Source: Siphonodentalium dalli (taxonomy: Eukaryota > Mollusca > Scaphopoda > Gadilida > Siphonodentaliidae). From it: a stretch of DNA of 64,000 nucleotides. Each line of letters starts with the position of its first letter. Positions within the stretch are counted from its first letter, which is position 1. The notes under the pieces are model-generated. The model searched no databases. It worked only from the letters and a program-made list of their open reading frames with translations, and was not told the DNA's origin. The position numbers were made by a program, and so were the translations under genes. This document shows positions 34,356-45,420 of the stretch, in pieces. The stretch lies in contig CP136061.1 of the NCBI GenBank assembly GCA_032622095.1, positions 17,114,440 to 17,178,439 of the forward strand. The letters run 5' to 3'.

Positions 34356-35052
34356 CAATATATTTATATTGGATTTTAGCAGATTTTAGAGGCATTTTTT
34401 TATTATTCTGTTATTCTATGACTAAGTGTGAATTTTGACACACCATGAAAAATGTGAGCCTTCACAGATAAATTACAATGATGTACGGCAATTCTGGACT
34501 TTAATGCAGAAATTGATACCTGGCCCTGACTCTGGATTACATGTACCTCTAACATCAGGCCTGGATCACCCACATAATGAGGTCGTGGAATACATGTATC
34601 TCTAGCATCACGCCTGGATCATCCACATGTTGACTTTGTTGGTTAACTTTCTCTTCTGATTTCCTGGTTTGCATTTATATAAAACAGCAAAACTAATTGT
34701 AAAAGTTTGGAGAACAAAATAATGCAGATTAATCCAAAATCATGTAACTAATTACTGAAGAAATATTGTTTATTCTTTATTATAATTTTTGTAATTCTTT
34801 ATTATAATTTTTATATAATTTTTTATGGACATATTTACCCATTATTTAAATACCTAATTTGGAATATACGTTATATTTCTATTTTCTGCCTGTTAACTAG
34901 AACGTGAAAGCATTTCCTTATTAAAAGTAGTGTTAGCGTATGACTAAGTGTTATTTATGACACACCATTGATAATGTGAGACTTCACACAATAAGCTGGG
35001 ATTTTGGGAGCAGTCTAAATTGTTAAATGAGAGACTAATTTTATCCACTCTC
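34356..35052. other. Intronic DNA, no gene seen
   Basis: A short direct repeat (ACATGTA.CTCTA.CATCA.GCCTGGATCA) occurs near 34540 and 34590; TTATAATTTTTG-type repeats lie around 34775-34810. Confidence 0.4.
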
Positions 35053-35240
35053 TTAAAGGTGGACGGTACACTAAATTATGGGACCATTTATGGGACCATC
35101 TCCTTTTATACTCAACAGAATATATGCAACAGAGAATGAATTTGAGCCAAGGATTAGTGCGAAATACACTCATGTGCTTTATGAACGACGCAAACAACAT
35201 GGTATTACAATGAAAATGAATTTATGACGCCGCCATTTAT
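35053..35240. mobile_element. Family I MITE, right end cut by a family B element
   Basis: TTAAAGGTGGACGGTACACT, then GGGACCATCTCCTTTTA and AACAGAATATATGCAACA, all shared with 36662-36869. The matching right terminus is replaced by the B element that follows. Confidence 0.65.
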
Positions 35241-35496
35241 TCATTTCCATGGAGCAGCATTAAATATTCTGTGCCAGTGCATTCTCTTAAATATGTGAGT
35301 CTCCCATAGGGATCTTCACATATATATATATAAGAGAATGCACTGGCTTACAAGGTGAAGATAAATATTGTTAGGTCAATGTATTCTCTTATATACCTGA
35401 GGCTCCCTATGGGAGACTCGCATATATAAGACAATGCAATGGCACAGGTTTTTTTTGGTGCTTAATCTCAGGAAGCTCTAGTCATGGAAGGGTTAA
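35238..35496. mobile_element. Family B MITE with degraded left end
   Basis: TTCATTTCCATGGAGCAGCA is a decayed B terminus. Hairpins with CTCCC and GGGA follow, and the right end CAGGAAGCTCTAGTCATGGA ... GGGTTAA is intact. Confidence 0.72.
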
Positions 35497-35645
35497 GGCT
35501 AGATATGAGCTAATTAATTGCTCATTAAGATTTTATGTTTTTAGTTATATATAAAATATAACTTATTAATATGTTTATATTTTCCTTAACTTTGCTGTTA
35601 ACTTCTGACTAAAATGTAAATTGCAACACATAAAACAGTTACTGG

Positions 35646-36550
35646 TATGTCTAAAATAAATGAAAATACAAACAATATTAACTGAAGGCATTAGAAGCTA
35701 ATTAAGACCATATGAGGCCAATACTTTGATAATTACTTAATTTACTCAATTAACACATCTGCCCTGCCCCTAATATTGATGTTAAATTAAAAGCCTGGAG
35801 CTATGTGAAAACTGTGAACTTCCTGTGGTGTTTTATTGGCCATTACTGAGTTATTATGTCGTCCATAGAGAGCTGTGTCCTCACCTTCCATCTGTATCAT
35901 TTAGCTTATTGTGCAGGGGAGAAAACACCTTGCTATATTTAATAAATTTTTAGTAATATTCATAAGCTAGCAAAAGATTATGTGTTTTTTCTTTTGTGTT
36001 GTATACAATGCCCTAAGTAATCGACCCCTTAACCACAGCAGAATTATGGGTAACTTTTCAGGATTTAGTCGGAAATATGGCTTATTACCATTCATCGGAA
36101 AGCTCTCGGGGAGAGCTTTCCGATGAATGGCAACAAGCCATATTTCCGACTAAATCCTGAAAAGTTACCCATAATTGTGCTGTGGTTAAGGAGTCGATTA
36201 CTTAGAGCATTACTGTATGTCTAAAATAATGAAAATGCAAACAATATTATAAGCTAATTAAGACCATATGAGGCCAATACTTCTGATAATTACTCAATTT
36301 ACTCAATTAACTCCGCTGACCTGCCCCTAATGTTAAATTAAAAGCCTGGAGCTATGTGAAAACTGTTGACTTCCTGTGGTGTTTTATTGGCCATCATTAA
36401 GTTATTATGTCGTCCATAGAGAGCTCATCCTGTCCTCAGCTTGGGTTTGTATCATTTAGCTTATTGTGCAGGGGAATAAACACCTTGCTATATTTAATAA
36501 ATTTTTAGTAATATTCATAAGCTAGCAAAAGATTATGTGTTGTTCTTTGT
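35646..36550. repeat. ~340-bp tandem duplication flanking a family C MITE
   Basis: TATGTCTAAAATAA ... TTATGTGTT at 35646-35990 recurs at 36217-36550. A third, diverged copy (TTAAAGGCCCAGAGCTATGT ... CATAGAGAGCTGTG) is at 37505-37695. The C MITE sits exactly between the first two. Confidence 0.8.
36002..36217. mobile_element. Family C foldback MITE
   Basis: TACAATGCCCTAAGTAATCG to CTTAGAGCATTACTGTA. Arms of about 105 bp meet at GAAAGCTCTCGGGGAGAGCTTTC. Confidence 0.88.
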
Positions 36551-36661
36551 TGTATATATATAACACTTCAAATGTGTTTATGTTGTTGAATTTAGCTATC
36601 AACTTATGACTAGTACAACATATAAAACGAATGTTTAATGTATTTGTATGAGTTGACTATA

Positions 36662-36869
36662 TTAAAGGGGTAATGTACATTAAATCCGGTCATTTATGGG
36701 ACCATCTCCTTTTAAACTCAACAGAATATATGCAACAAATGAATGAATTTGAACCATGGATTAGTGCAAAATACACTTACATATACTCTATGAATGATGC
36801 AAACAACATGGTAATTATAATGAAAATGAATTTATGACTGACCGCATTTAGGGTACAGTCCCCCTTTAA
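36662..36869. mobile_element. Family I MITE
   Basis: TTAAAGGGGTAATGTACATT to GGGTACAGTCCCCCTTTAA. Inverted ends with TTAA; the interior is shared with 35053-35240. Confidence 0.75.
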
Positions 36870-36879
36870 AAACATTTGA

Positions 36880-37360
36880 CATCAATCTTTCCACAATTAA
36901 AGATGCATAATTCGATTAAGTTTCCCTCAATTACTATTTATTTGGATTCATGGGTAAAAAATATTAGATTCGAGTCGAGGAACCCACCTATCAAAGCTCA
37001 GAGTTATTACATATCAATTTTTGAAATCTATTATTTTTCACCATCGTCATTAGTGAAATTAGTGGCCCAGTAAACAGAGCCGACGATCTCGGACTAAATT
37101 GTGGATGAAGATGAATAACTCTAAAATAAAGAGGCTTTCGGTTGATAATAAGGCCAAATTTTGTCGAACAACATGATAAATGACATGTTTGGGGCAATGT
37201 TATACTATAGTTGACAATGACATGTTTGGGGCAATGTTATACTATAGTTGACAGTGGTTAGCATTATTTTTGGGCTATTAATCGATTCTGATAACTGAAG
37301 CGGCATTTCTAAAATGTTGTTGTTGGAATCTGATTATATGGGGACCATCTATTCAGATGG
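36880..37360. mobile_element. Family E relative in reverse orientation
   Basis: Contains the complements of E segments (AATTACTATTTATTTGGATT, GAACCCACCTATCAAAGCTC, AATCTGATTATATGGGGACC). A short block around GACATGTTTGGGGCAATGTT is duplicated at 37180 and 37218. Confidence 0.65.
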
Positions 37361-38724
37361 AGAACCTATAAACTCCACACAAAAAATCATAAATGAAGAA
37401 CAAATTAAATGTGAATTTCTATTGGAAACCAGTGTGTCTGAAAGATATTTTTATGAATAAATTATTCTATAAAATTTTGTCATTAAAACTATTGAAAGTG
37501 AGGAAGAACAATTTGAACTGATATTAGAGGCTAATTAAGACCAGATATGGGTAATTATCTATCAATTAATACATCTGTCCTGCACCTCATATTGATGTTA
37601 AATTAAAGGCCCAGAGCTATGTGAAAACAGCTGACTTCCTGTGGTGTTTTATTGGCCATCCATGAGTTATTGTGTGGTCCATAGAGAGCTGTGTCCCAGG
37701 CTTCTGACTGCATCAGTTCGCTTATTAAACAGGAGCTTCTGGGTTCTGTGTCCTCTACTTCTGTTGGCTTCTGCTTGTGTCTCAGTCATCATTTCACTGT
37801 GGTCCATTCAGCTTCTACCTATAGCTGCATCAGTGTGTGGTTGGTTGTAGCTGCGTCATTTATCTTATTACCACAGCCTGACTGCTGCTAGGATATCCCT
37901 AATCAGTGCTTCCTCTCACTCAGACTCATATCATCTGTTATGGTAGCTCTGGGGAAGCATCTCTCTACTTAATATTGGATGATTCTCTGGAGTGTCATAC
38001 TGAATTGTGCTTAGTTTCGAAGAGGATGTTTTTGATTTACTGAAGTTCAAGACATTCATTCTCAATTGTGTTTATTTTCTTATTTATTCTTAAGTGGAAT
38101 TTTTTTTATTTGCACAAAATTTGAGACAATTTCATATAAATTTATGTGGCGTCAGATGTCACCTCGGAAATTTTAGTTTCTGTAACTTTGAGGTTAGTTC
38201 CAAAGGTTACTTCAAATATGGAATTTTGTTTGTTTGGTTCATGAAATTACAGTAAATCATTGAACAATTTGGACTTTTTTTCATTGGACTCTGAAGGAGA
38301 ACAGTAAAAATTTGCTGTATTGTTGGAAAATGGATTTGATGCTGCATGGTACTTTGACTGACATTGGATTTATCACATGGATTTATATTGTTTCATTCTA
38401 ACTGGATTATTATAACCATGATTAAAGGAAAAGCAATGCACACTTCAAAAAAGTGGCTGAAAAGATGTCAGATAAGTCTAGGGTAAATATGATAATATCT
38501 TGAAATTGTGTTCCAAACTTTAGTGACTTTGACCCACTATAATTGTTAAAATTCATACCTGATAAATATTGTGGCTTCTAACGTGCCAAATAAACCCATT
38601 GTTCACTTCAAAATTAAAATGATACTTAATTGATCTTTATTGTCAAAGCTACATGTATATTAAATAAATCGGCAAAAAATTATATGTTATTGTATGATAT
38701 ATAACATTAGACAGGATAGTCTCC
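37361..38724. other. Intronic DNA, no gene seen
   Basis: Apart from the diverged duplicate at 37505-37695, I recognise nothing. The two overlapping 66-69-codon frames near 37641-37891 look incidental. Confidence 0.4.
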
Positions 38725-38818
38725 TTAACACTTTCATGACGGGAGCAGCGTTGGTGCAGCATTAAAGATCATGTGCCAGTGCATTCTCTTAAACATGCGA
38801 GTCTCCCATATATGAAAT
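38725..38818. mobile_element. Left end of a family B MITE
   Basis: TTAACACTTTCATGACGGGA ... GTGCAGCATTAAAGATC and half of the first hairpin, ending abruptly at CCCATATATG. Confidence 0.75.
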
Positions 38819-38851
38819 GGAAAAGATATTTTGTAAACTACGCTACTAAAA

Positions 38852-38950
38852 TACAGTAATGCCATAAATAATCAACTCCGTAACCACAGCAGAATTATGA
38901 GTAAATTTTCAGGATTTAGTCGGAGTCGATTATTTAGGGCATTACTGTAT
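38852..38950. mobile_element. Internally deleted family C MITE (~98 bp)
   Basis: TACAGTAATGCCATAAATAA, one arm to GGATTTAGTCGG, then directly the far end GAGTCGATTATTTAGGGCAT TACTGTA. The palindromic centre is missing. Confidence 0.8.
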
Positions 38951-39035
38951 AATAGTAGGTTTGATTTCTTATAAAAAAAAAATTCTCCACTATACTTACT
39001 CATCACATCAGTTATTTCTTGCTTTGTTAAATTGT

Positions 39036-39424
39036 TTAACCCTTTACCCAACAGAAGGGCCCTGTGCCAATGCATTCTCTTATTATGCGAGTCGACCATA
39101 GGTCGCCTTGCATATATAAGAGAATGCATTGGCTTAACACATTAAAAATTATAAAATTGTTAAAGAATGTAAGAAAAAATGGTAAAAAAAGATTTTTTTT
39201 AGGCCAATGCATTCTCTTATATATGCGAGGCGACCTATGGTCGACTCGCATATATAAGAGAATGCATTGGCACAGGGCATAACTGTAACTATCACAATGT
39301 GGTCAAGGAGCTGGTTCCAATGATATCCATATTTGTATGGTTCTATTGAGACAGACCGAAGATATTTTAGGCTGTTGAAGCTTTATTTGGCCGGTTTTGG
39401 CCGGTTTGTTGGGTAAAGGGTTAA
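39036..39424. mobile_element. Family A MITE
   Basis: TTAACCCTTTACCCAACAGA to TTGTTGGGTAAAGGGTTAA. It belongs to the subgroup with a doubled GGCCGGTTTT near the right end, shared with 42201 and 48123. Its right TTAA doubles as the left TTAA of the next element. Confidence 0.88.
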
Positions 39425-39822
39425 AGGTACTCAATCCGATCAGAGGGTCCCCATCTCAACAGATTCCAACAACAACAAAATTTTATCAAAGGTCACTTTA
39501 GTTATCAGAATCGATTAATTATCCAAAAATAATGCTAACGACTATGAACTATCGTAAATAATTGCCCAAAATGTGTTGTATAGCAACATTTTGTTCATTG
39601 GAATTTAGTATCGAGATTCGAGAGTATGTCGGTCGGCTTTTTTGGAAAACTTCTGGGACAGAAAGTATTCCCGATAATGAAAAATAATAGATTTCTAAAA
39701 TCGATATCTAATAAATCTGAGCTTTGATGGGTGGCTTCCTCGACTCTAATCAAATATTTTTGTCCCCCTGAAGCCAAGGAAATAGTAATTGAGAGGAGTT
39801 TTATCAGATTGAGTACCTTTAA
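39421..39822. mobile_element. Family E MITE
   Basis: TTAAAGGTACTCAATCCGAT to CAGATTGAGTACCTTTAA: clear inverted ends of about 20 bp with TTAA. The best-preserved E copy, about 400 bp. Confidence 0.82.
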
Positions 39823-40132
39823 AGCACAGATTGGCTGTAGGTTATAATTTCGAAATAAAAGTTACCAAATTATGAAAATTTTCTCAATAGTATAGAATAA
39901 TGATAGTTTGCACATGATATCATCCACAAAACACACTTGTGCGAGTTGAGAATTTTTTTAAATACAGCATATAAATAGTGCGCGATAAGCAAAACAGTGA
40001 AACACTCAACACCGTGGTGATTTGTTTTGGGAGATTGATTCATTGTGACCCTTTCAACACCAAAATATTTAAAAATGCGAAAGCCATCCGTATCTTTAAT
40101 TGATTGGTGCATACTGTATAAGAAATAATAAG

Positions 40133-40343
40133 TACAGTAATGCCCAAAGTAATTGACCACTTAACCACAGCAGAATTATGGGTAATTTTTCAGGATTTAG
40201 TCGGAAATATGGCTTGATGCCATTCATCGGAAACCGAGAGCTTTCCGATGAATGGCAACAAGCCATATTTCCGACTAAATCCTGAAAAATTACCCATAAT
40301 TCTGCTGTGGTTAAGTGGTCAATTACTTTGGGCATTACTGTAA
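40133..40343. mobile_element. Family C foldback MITE
   Basis: TACAGTAATGCCCAAAGTAA to TTGGGCATTACTGTA, arms meeting at GGAAACCGAGAGCTTTCC. Confidence 0.87.
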
Positions 40344-41152
40344 GGATATTGATGAATGCCTAAACAAGACATATAAACCCAGGAGGCTAAATCATTTATC
40401 TCAGCTATTCAAATATTATCTCGTTTTATCTTAGGCCTATCAGTTTGGCCTTGGGCTTTTCTAATCTCTTGTTTCTGTACAATAATAACAATAGTAAGGG
40501 GTTTATTAAGTACATTGTTAATACTCAAAATCAAACAAGATTTCTATCTATTAGATACATTGTATTGATACATGAAGGACATGTGGTCACCATGCAGCAT
40601 AAAAACAATTCAAGGACAGTTTCTGTATTTTGATGTCAATAGTTTGAAGACATATTATGGACTTGTTCGGGTGCGAGAAACTGATAAGTTAGTACTCAGG
40701 CGCTATGCTAACTGTGGGAATGTAGCATTCTACTAGCATCACCAAAAATCTCAAAGAAATCAACCATAACACTCCATAGATATCATCGTCTGAACTACGC
40801 TTGATTGTAAATATTTACATCTCGATTCGGGACGCGCCAATCGGCGATAAACTAACGCAAATTATTTCGCCATCGATAATAATTGCATTTAATTAATATA
40901 TAAGAATGAGGATGTGTGTACTGTAAATTTGTATTAATATGCATAAAAATAACTACTTTGATCAAGAATGTTCTCCATTTCTATTCGATCACCCAACCGG
41001 AGATTTCACATCACTTTAATTTAGTTATGTTATATCATTAAATGCCCAATTATGTATTAGATGTCAGAGTAGGATAGATAGAGAGCCTTGAAATATGTCA
41101 TAAAATGGCCTTGAATTTTTATCATGATCAATGCCTTGTTTATAAGAGCCAT
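40344..41152. other. Intronic DNA, no gene seen
   Basis: No repeat or exon recognised. Confidence 0.4.
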
Positions 41153-41426
41153 TTAATCCTTTCATGATGGGAGCTGCGCTGGTGCAGCATTAAAGATCCT
41201 ATGCCAGTGCATTCTCTTATATATGCAAGTATTCCATAGGGAGCCTTTCATATTAGAGAATGCATTGGCAAGGTCAAGTAAATATTGTTAAGCCATTGTA
41301 TTCTCTTATATATGCAAAGCTCCCTATATGGGAGAATCACATACATGTATATAAGAGAATGCATTCACTGATTGGCACAGGGTTTTTTGCAGAATTTCAG
41401 GAGGCTCCAGTCATAGAAGGGGTAAT
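41153..41426. mobile_element. Family B MITE
   Basis: TTAATCCTTTCATGATGGGA, two diverged hairpins (about 41205-41270 and 41293-41380), then TCAGGAGGCTCCAGTCATAG and GGGGTAA. Confidence 0.78.
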
Positions 41427-42232
41427 AGTATTCATATTGGGTCATTATATGTAACTTACAGATCATAAGAGGTCAAACGAGGATAACTATTTATCACATG
41501 TATTAGTTGGATACCTATTGTTATAAGTTCCTCCCATGGTGACTGGAAATGCTGTAATCTGTGGACTCCTATAGAAATAATAACCCACCACCAGGTCTGA
41601 TCATATCACATGACCTTTGATAAACACCTCGGGGAGCTCGCCACTTAAGTCAAACATTTAAGATTTTCTTTCCTTGTCTGAGAAAAGCCCACATGTACAT
41701 GTCCTATTCCCCTTGGTTGAGAAGGTTTTATAGTCATGGTGTTATGTTACTAACTATGGGTAACATTGATGTTTTATATTTTCCGCCTTTAAATCATATT
41801 TCTACAATTATCCTTCTTATCAAATCAATAAAAAGATACAAATTTCTCTGACAATTCCATAAAATTATAAATTTCTCTGACAATTCCATAAAATAATAAA
41901 ATTTCTCTTTGATACAATGAAATCACATAAATTTACATTTCTCTGATAATCCAATACAAATTTCTTCAACCACTTAGGATCACAGATCATGTGACATGAT
42001 ATTATGTCATTACATGTAACTCAGGTCAAACGAGGATAACTATTTATCACATGTATTAGTTGGATACCTATTGTTATAAGTTCCTCCCATGGTGACTGGA
42101 AATGCTGTAATCTGGGGACTCCTATAGAAATAATAACCCACCACCAGGTCTGATCATATCACATGACCTTTGATAAACACCTCAGGGAGCTGGTCACTAT
42201 TTAACCCTTTACCCAACAGAACGGCCCTGTGC

Positions 42233-44313
42233 ATCAGCAACGCCAGCGTAGATCGCCACCAGAAAACTATGCGCCGCAACCTCAAAAAAGCGACATCACC
42301 GACAACATAGACACCCCATCCATCACGACAACAACCAACATCGACACTACATGCCAACAGCTCTCAAAAACCATAGACTCCGCCCTAGACATAGCATGCC
42401 CGAAACAACAAGTCAACACCACAGCATGGCGAGTCTCCCCGGAAACCCTCAACATGATCCGACTAAAACGAAAACTACGAAGACTCCAGCAGAAAAATCC
42501 AGGAGACCCCCACTACAAACATCTCTACAACTCAATGAACAAACAAGTCAAAGCAGCAGTGAAAAAAGAAAAATCTGAATCCTGGCAGCGAGCAACAACA
42601 GAACTCGGCAACATGAAAATGAACAAAAACTTCTGGAAAACATTCAAAACCCTAACCGGCACCGGAATAACCAACAACAAAACAGAAAAACCCCTAAAAA
42701 AATCAGACGGAAACCTTACCTCAGGAGACAACGAAAAAGCAGAGACCTTCGCTGAAAATCTAAAAATGATCCACAACACCCACCAAGGCACAGCATACGA
42801 CGACAACTTCAAAACGACCGTTGAAAACCATATCAAAGACAATCCAGACCTCTTCCAACCGCTAAACAACACCGACAGCGACCCGGATGAAGTCTTTCCC
42901 ATTGCATCACCCATCACACACGAAGAGATAATATCCAATCTAAAGAAGGGAAAAAACAATTCAGCTCCAGGCAACGACAGCATCACATACACAATACTTC
43001 GACAAGCTCCACCAGCCTTCTTCGCCAGACTACTGTTACTCTTCAACGCATGCCTAACCATTGGATACTTCCCAACAGCATGGAAAACAGCAGTAGGAGT
43101 AATGATCCCAAAGCCAGACAAAGACCGATCCATCCCCAGCAACTACCGACCCATCAGCCTCCTCCAATGTACGGGAAAACTCTTCGAGAGAATAATCAGC
43201 AGCAGACTCCGAGACCACCTAGATTCCTCCAACTTTTTCAATCCATGGCAGCGCGGTTACCGACAAGGAAAAGAGGGCATAGAACACATCATTAGAATAG
43301 CAGAAGACGTCAGACTATCACTAGGAAAAAACTGGACAACAGCCGCAGTCTTCCTAGACGTAGAAAAAGCCTTCGACTCAGTATGGCACGACGGCCTCCG
43401 ATACAAGATCAGCCACCTCAACCTTGCAAGAAAATACACACGCCTCATCTCTTCATTCCTTCAAGACCGTCAACTCAGCGTCCGCATCAACAACGAAACA
43501 TCAAACCCAGTCCACCTACGCGCCGGAACACCACAAGGATCTGTACTAAGCCCACTCCTCTTCTTAATCTACGCCAACGACCTACCCATAGACAAGAGAA
43601 ACAACGTTGAAATATCACAGTTCGCCGACGACCTAGGACTCTGGACGACTCATACAAACCCCCGAATCCTACAGAAAAGACTACAAAAGACACTCGACGA
43701 CCTATCAACATGGTGCTCAAAATGGAGAATTAAACTCAACGCCAAAAAGACCCAACTCATCATATTCCACAGAAGAAAAACAACACAATCCATCAACATC
43801 AAGATAGACAACGAGACAATCCAACCATCCAACCAAGCGATCCTACTAGGAATAACACTAGACCAGCAAATGACCTTCATCCCTCACATCAACAAGATAG
43901 CCGATAAAGCTCGAAAAAGAACAAATCTACTACGATGCCTCCTGGGAACAGACTGGGGAACCAACAGCCAAACCCTCATCAACCTCTACCAAATCTACGT
44001 CCGACCAGTCATGGAGTACGGTGCTGCCGTCCTCACAGCAGCCCCAAAGACATACATTGAAAAACTACAGAAAGTCCAAAACCTAGCCCTCCGCATCGCG
44101 CTCCGCCAACCACCATGGACACCGATCAACGCCCTCCACGACGCAGCGAACATACCTACAATCAAGCAAAGACTGTTGGATCTCAGAAACATGACACTAT
44201 CCCGACTAGACAACAGCCCACTCCTCCTAGAACTACAAGTCAGAAATCAACTACTCACCACGAAAAAGACAAAGTCCATCCTACAACTAGACGCAACAGA
44301 CAGACCCATATAA
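42233..44313 (+). CDS. Non-LTR retrotransposon reverse transcriptase, 5'-truncated
   Basis: An open frame of about 690 codons runs from the insertion edge to TAA at 44311. Residues counted from 42229 show the linker typical before RT (W....T......F....LTG), then SAPGNDSI near 247, YRPISLL at 306, FLDVEKAFDSVWH at 375 (catalytic D377), AGTPQGSVLSPLLF at 432 and FADD at 465 (catalytic D467, D468). The conserved thumb-like C-terminal part (LLGITLD, NLYQIYVRPVMEYG) follows. The product copies element RNA into DNA at a nicked target. APG..GI-type and FADD wording fits the Jockey/CR1/I group; the clade is not certain. No apurinic endonuclease, CCHC knuckle or RNase H is seen. The frame begins without a genuine ATG because the 5' part was lost, yet it has no internal stop, so the insertion is probably young. 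Confidence 0.9.
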
Positions 44314-44481
44314 CCTCGACAGCACATGACGACTCCACCATGCTTCCGCCGCTTTGCCTCCAACCACCGTAACCACGACAGCCACAAGATCGATCCCCAT
44401 CGAAAAATCAAGAAAGGGTGAAGGGACTTGCACACTGCAGTCCGACCATCCTACCCGGCCTTCGGCCGGAAACGACTCAAC
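42233..44481 (+). mobile_element. 5'-truncated non-LTR retrotransposon insertion (2249 bp)
   Basis: The identical 13-bp direct repeat AACGGCCCTGTGC flanks the insert (42220-42232 and 44482-44494). The insert holds a reverse-transcriptase frame and a 168-bp 3' tail that ends in a CCGGCCTTCGGCCGG hairpin and ACGACTCAAC, with no poly(A). Base composition is A/C-rich and poor in T, unlike the AT-rich surroundings. The endonuclease part expected upstream in this class is absent, which fits incomplete reverse transcription. Confidence 0.88.
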
Positions 44482-45420
44482 AACGGCCCTGTGCCAATGC
44501 ATTCTCTTATATATGCGAGTCGACCATAGGTCGCCTCGCATATATAAGAGGATGCATTGACTTAACACATTAAAAATTATAAAATTGTTAAAGAATGTAA
44601 GAAAAAATGGTAAAAAGTGTTAAAAAAGATTTTTTTTTAGGCCAATGCATTCTCTTATATATGCGAGGCGACCTATGGTCGACTCGCATATATAAGAGAA
44701 TGCATTGGCACAGGGCATAACTGTAACTATCACAATGTGGTCAAGGAGCCGGTTCCAATGATATCCATATTTGTATGGTTCTATTGAGACAGACTGAAGA
44801 TATTTTAGGCTGTTGAAGCTTTATTTGGCCGGTTTTGGCCGGTTTGTTGGGTAAAGGGTTAAGTCAAACAAACATTTGAGATTTTCTTTCCTTGCCTGAG
44901 AAAAGCCCACATGTACATGTCATATTCCCCTTGGCTGAGAAGGTCTTATAGTCCTCCTCTAAATCATATTTCTACAATTATCCTCCAAATAATTAAAAAG
45001 ATACAAATTTCTTTGATAATTCCATAAAATTATCAATTTCTCTGATAATTCCATAAAATAATAAAATTTCTTTGATACAATGAAATCACATAAAATTACA
45101 AATTTCTTTGATAATCCAATACAAATTTCTTCAACCATTTAGGATCACAGATCATGTGACATGATATTATGTCATTACATGTAACTCAGCCAGGTCAAAC
45201 GAGGATAACTATTTATCACATGTATTAGTTGGATACCTATTGTTATAAGTTCCTCCCATGGTGACTGGAAATGCTGTAATCTGGGGACTCCTACTGACTC
45301 CTATAGAAATAATAACCCACCACCATGTCTGATCATATCACATGACCTTTGATAAACACCTCGGGGAGCTCGCCACTTAAGTCAAACAAACATTTGAGAT
45401 TTTATTTCCATGTGTGTGAG

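Larger units (their letters stand above)
42201..44862. mobile_element. Family A MITE split by a retrotransposon
   Basis: The left piece 42201-42232 (TTAACCCTTTACCCAACAGA ... CTGTGC) and the right piece 44482-44862 (two hairpins, ending TTGGGTAAAGGGTTAA) make a full family A element once the insert and one copy of its 13-bp duplication are discounted. TTAA at both ends. Confidence 0.9.
41440..45420. repeat. Three tandem copies of a ~550-bp block, the middle one interrupted
   Basis: Shared markers are GGTCAAACGAGGATAACTAT, CCTCCCATGGTGACTGGAAA and CACATGACCTTTGATAAACA. Copy 1 is at about 41440-41990, copy 2 at 41996-42200 continuing at 44863-45165, and copy 3 (partial) at 45167-45420. Copies 1 and 3 preserve the empty target CCACTTAAGTCAAAC (TTAA at 41645 and 45377) that in copy 2 carries a family A MITE. 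Confidence 0.88.

Noticed and set aside
42229-42231. GTG as a start codon for the reverse-transcriptase frame
   Set aside because: It lies within the 13-bp target duplication, outside the inserted element. The frame is open because the element is 5'-truncated there.
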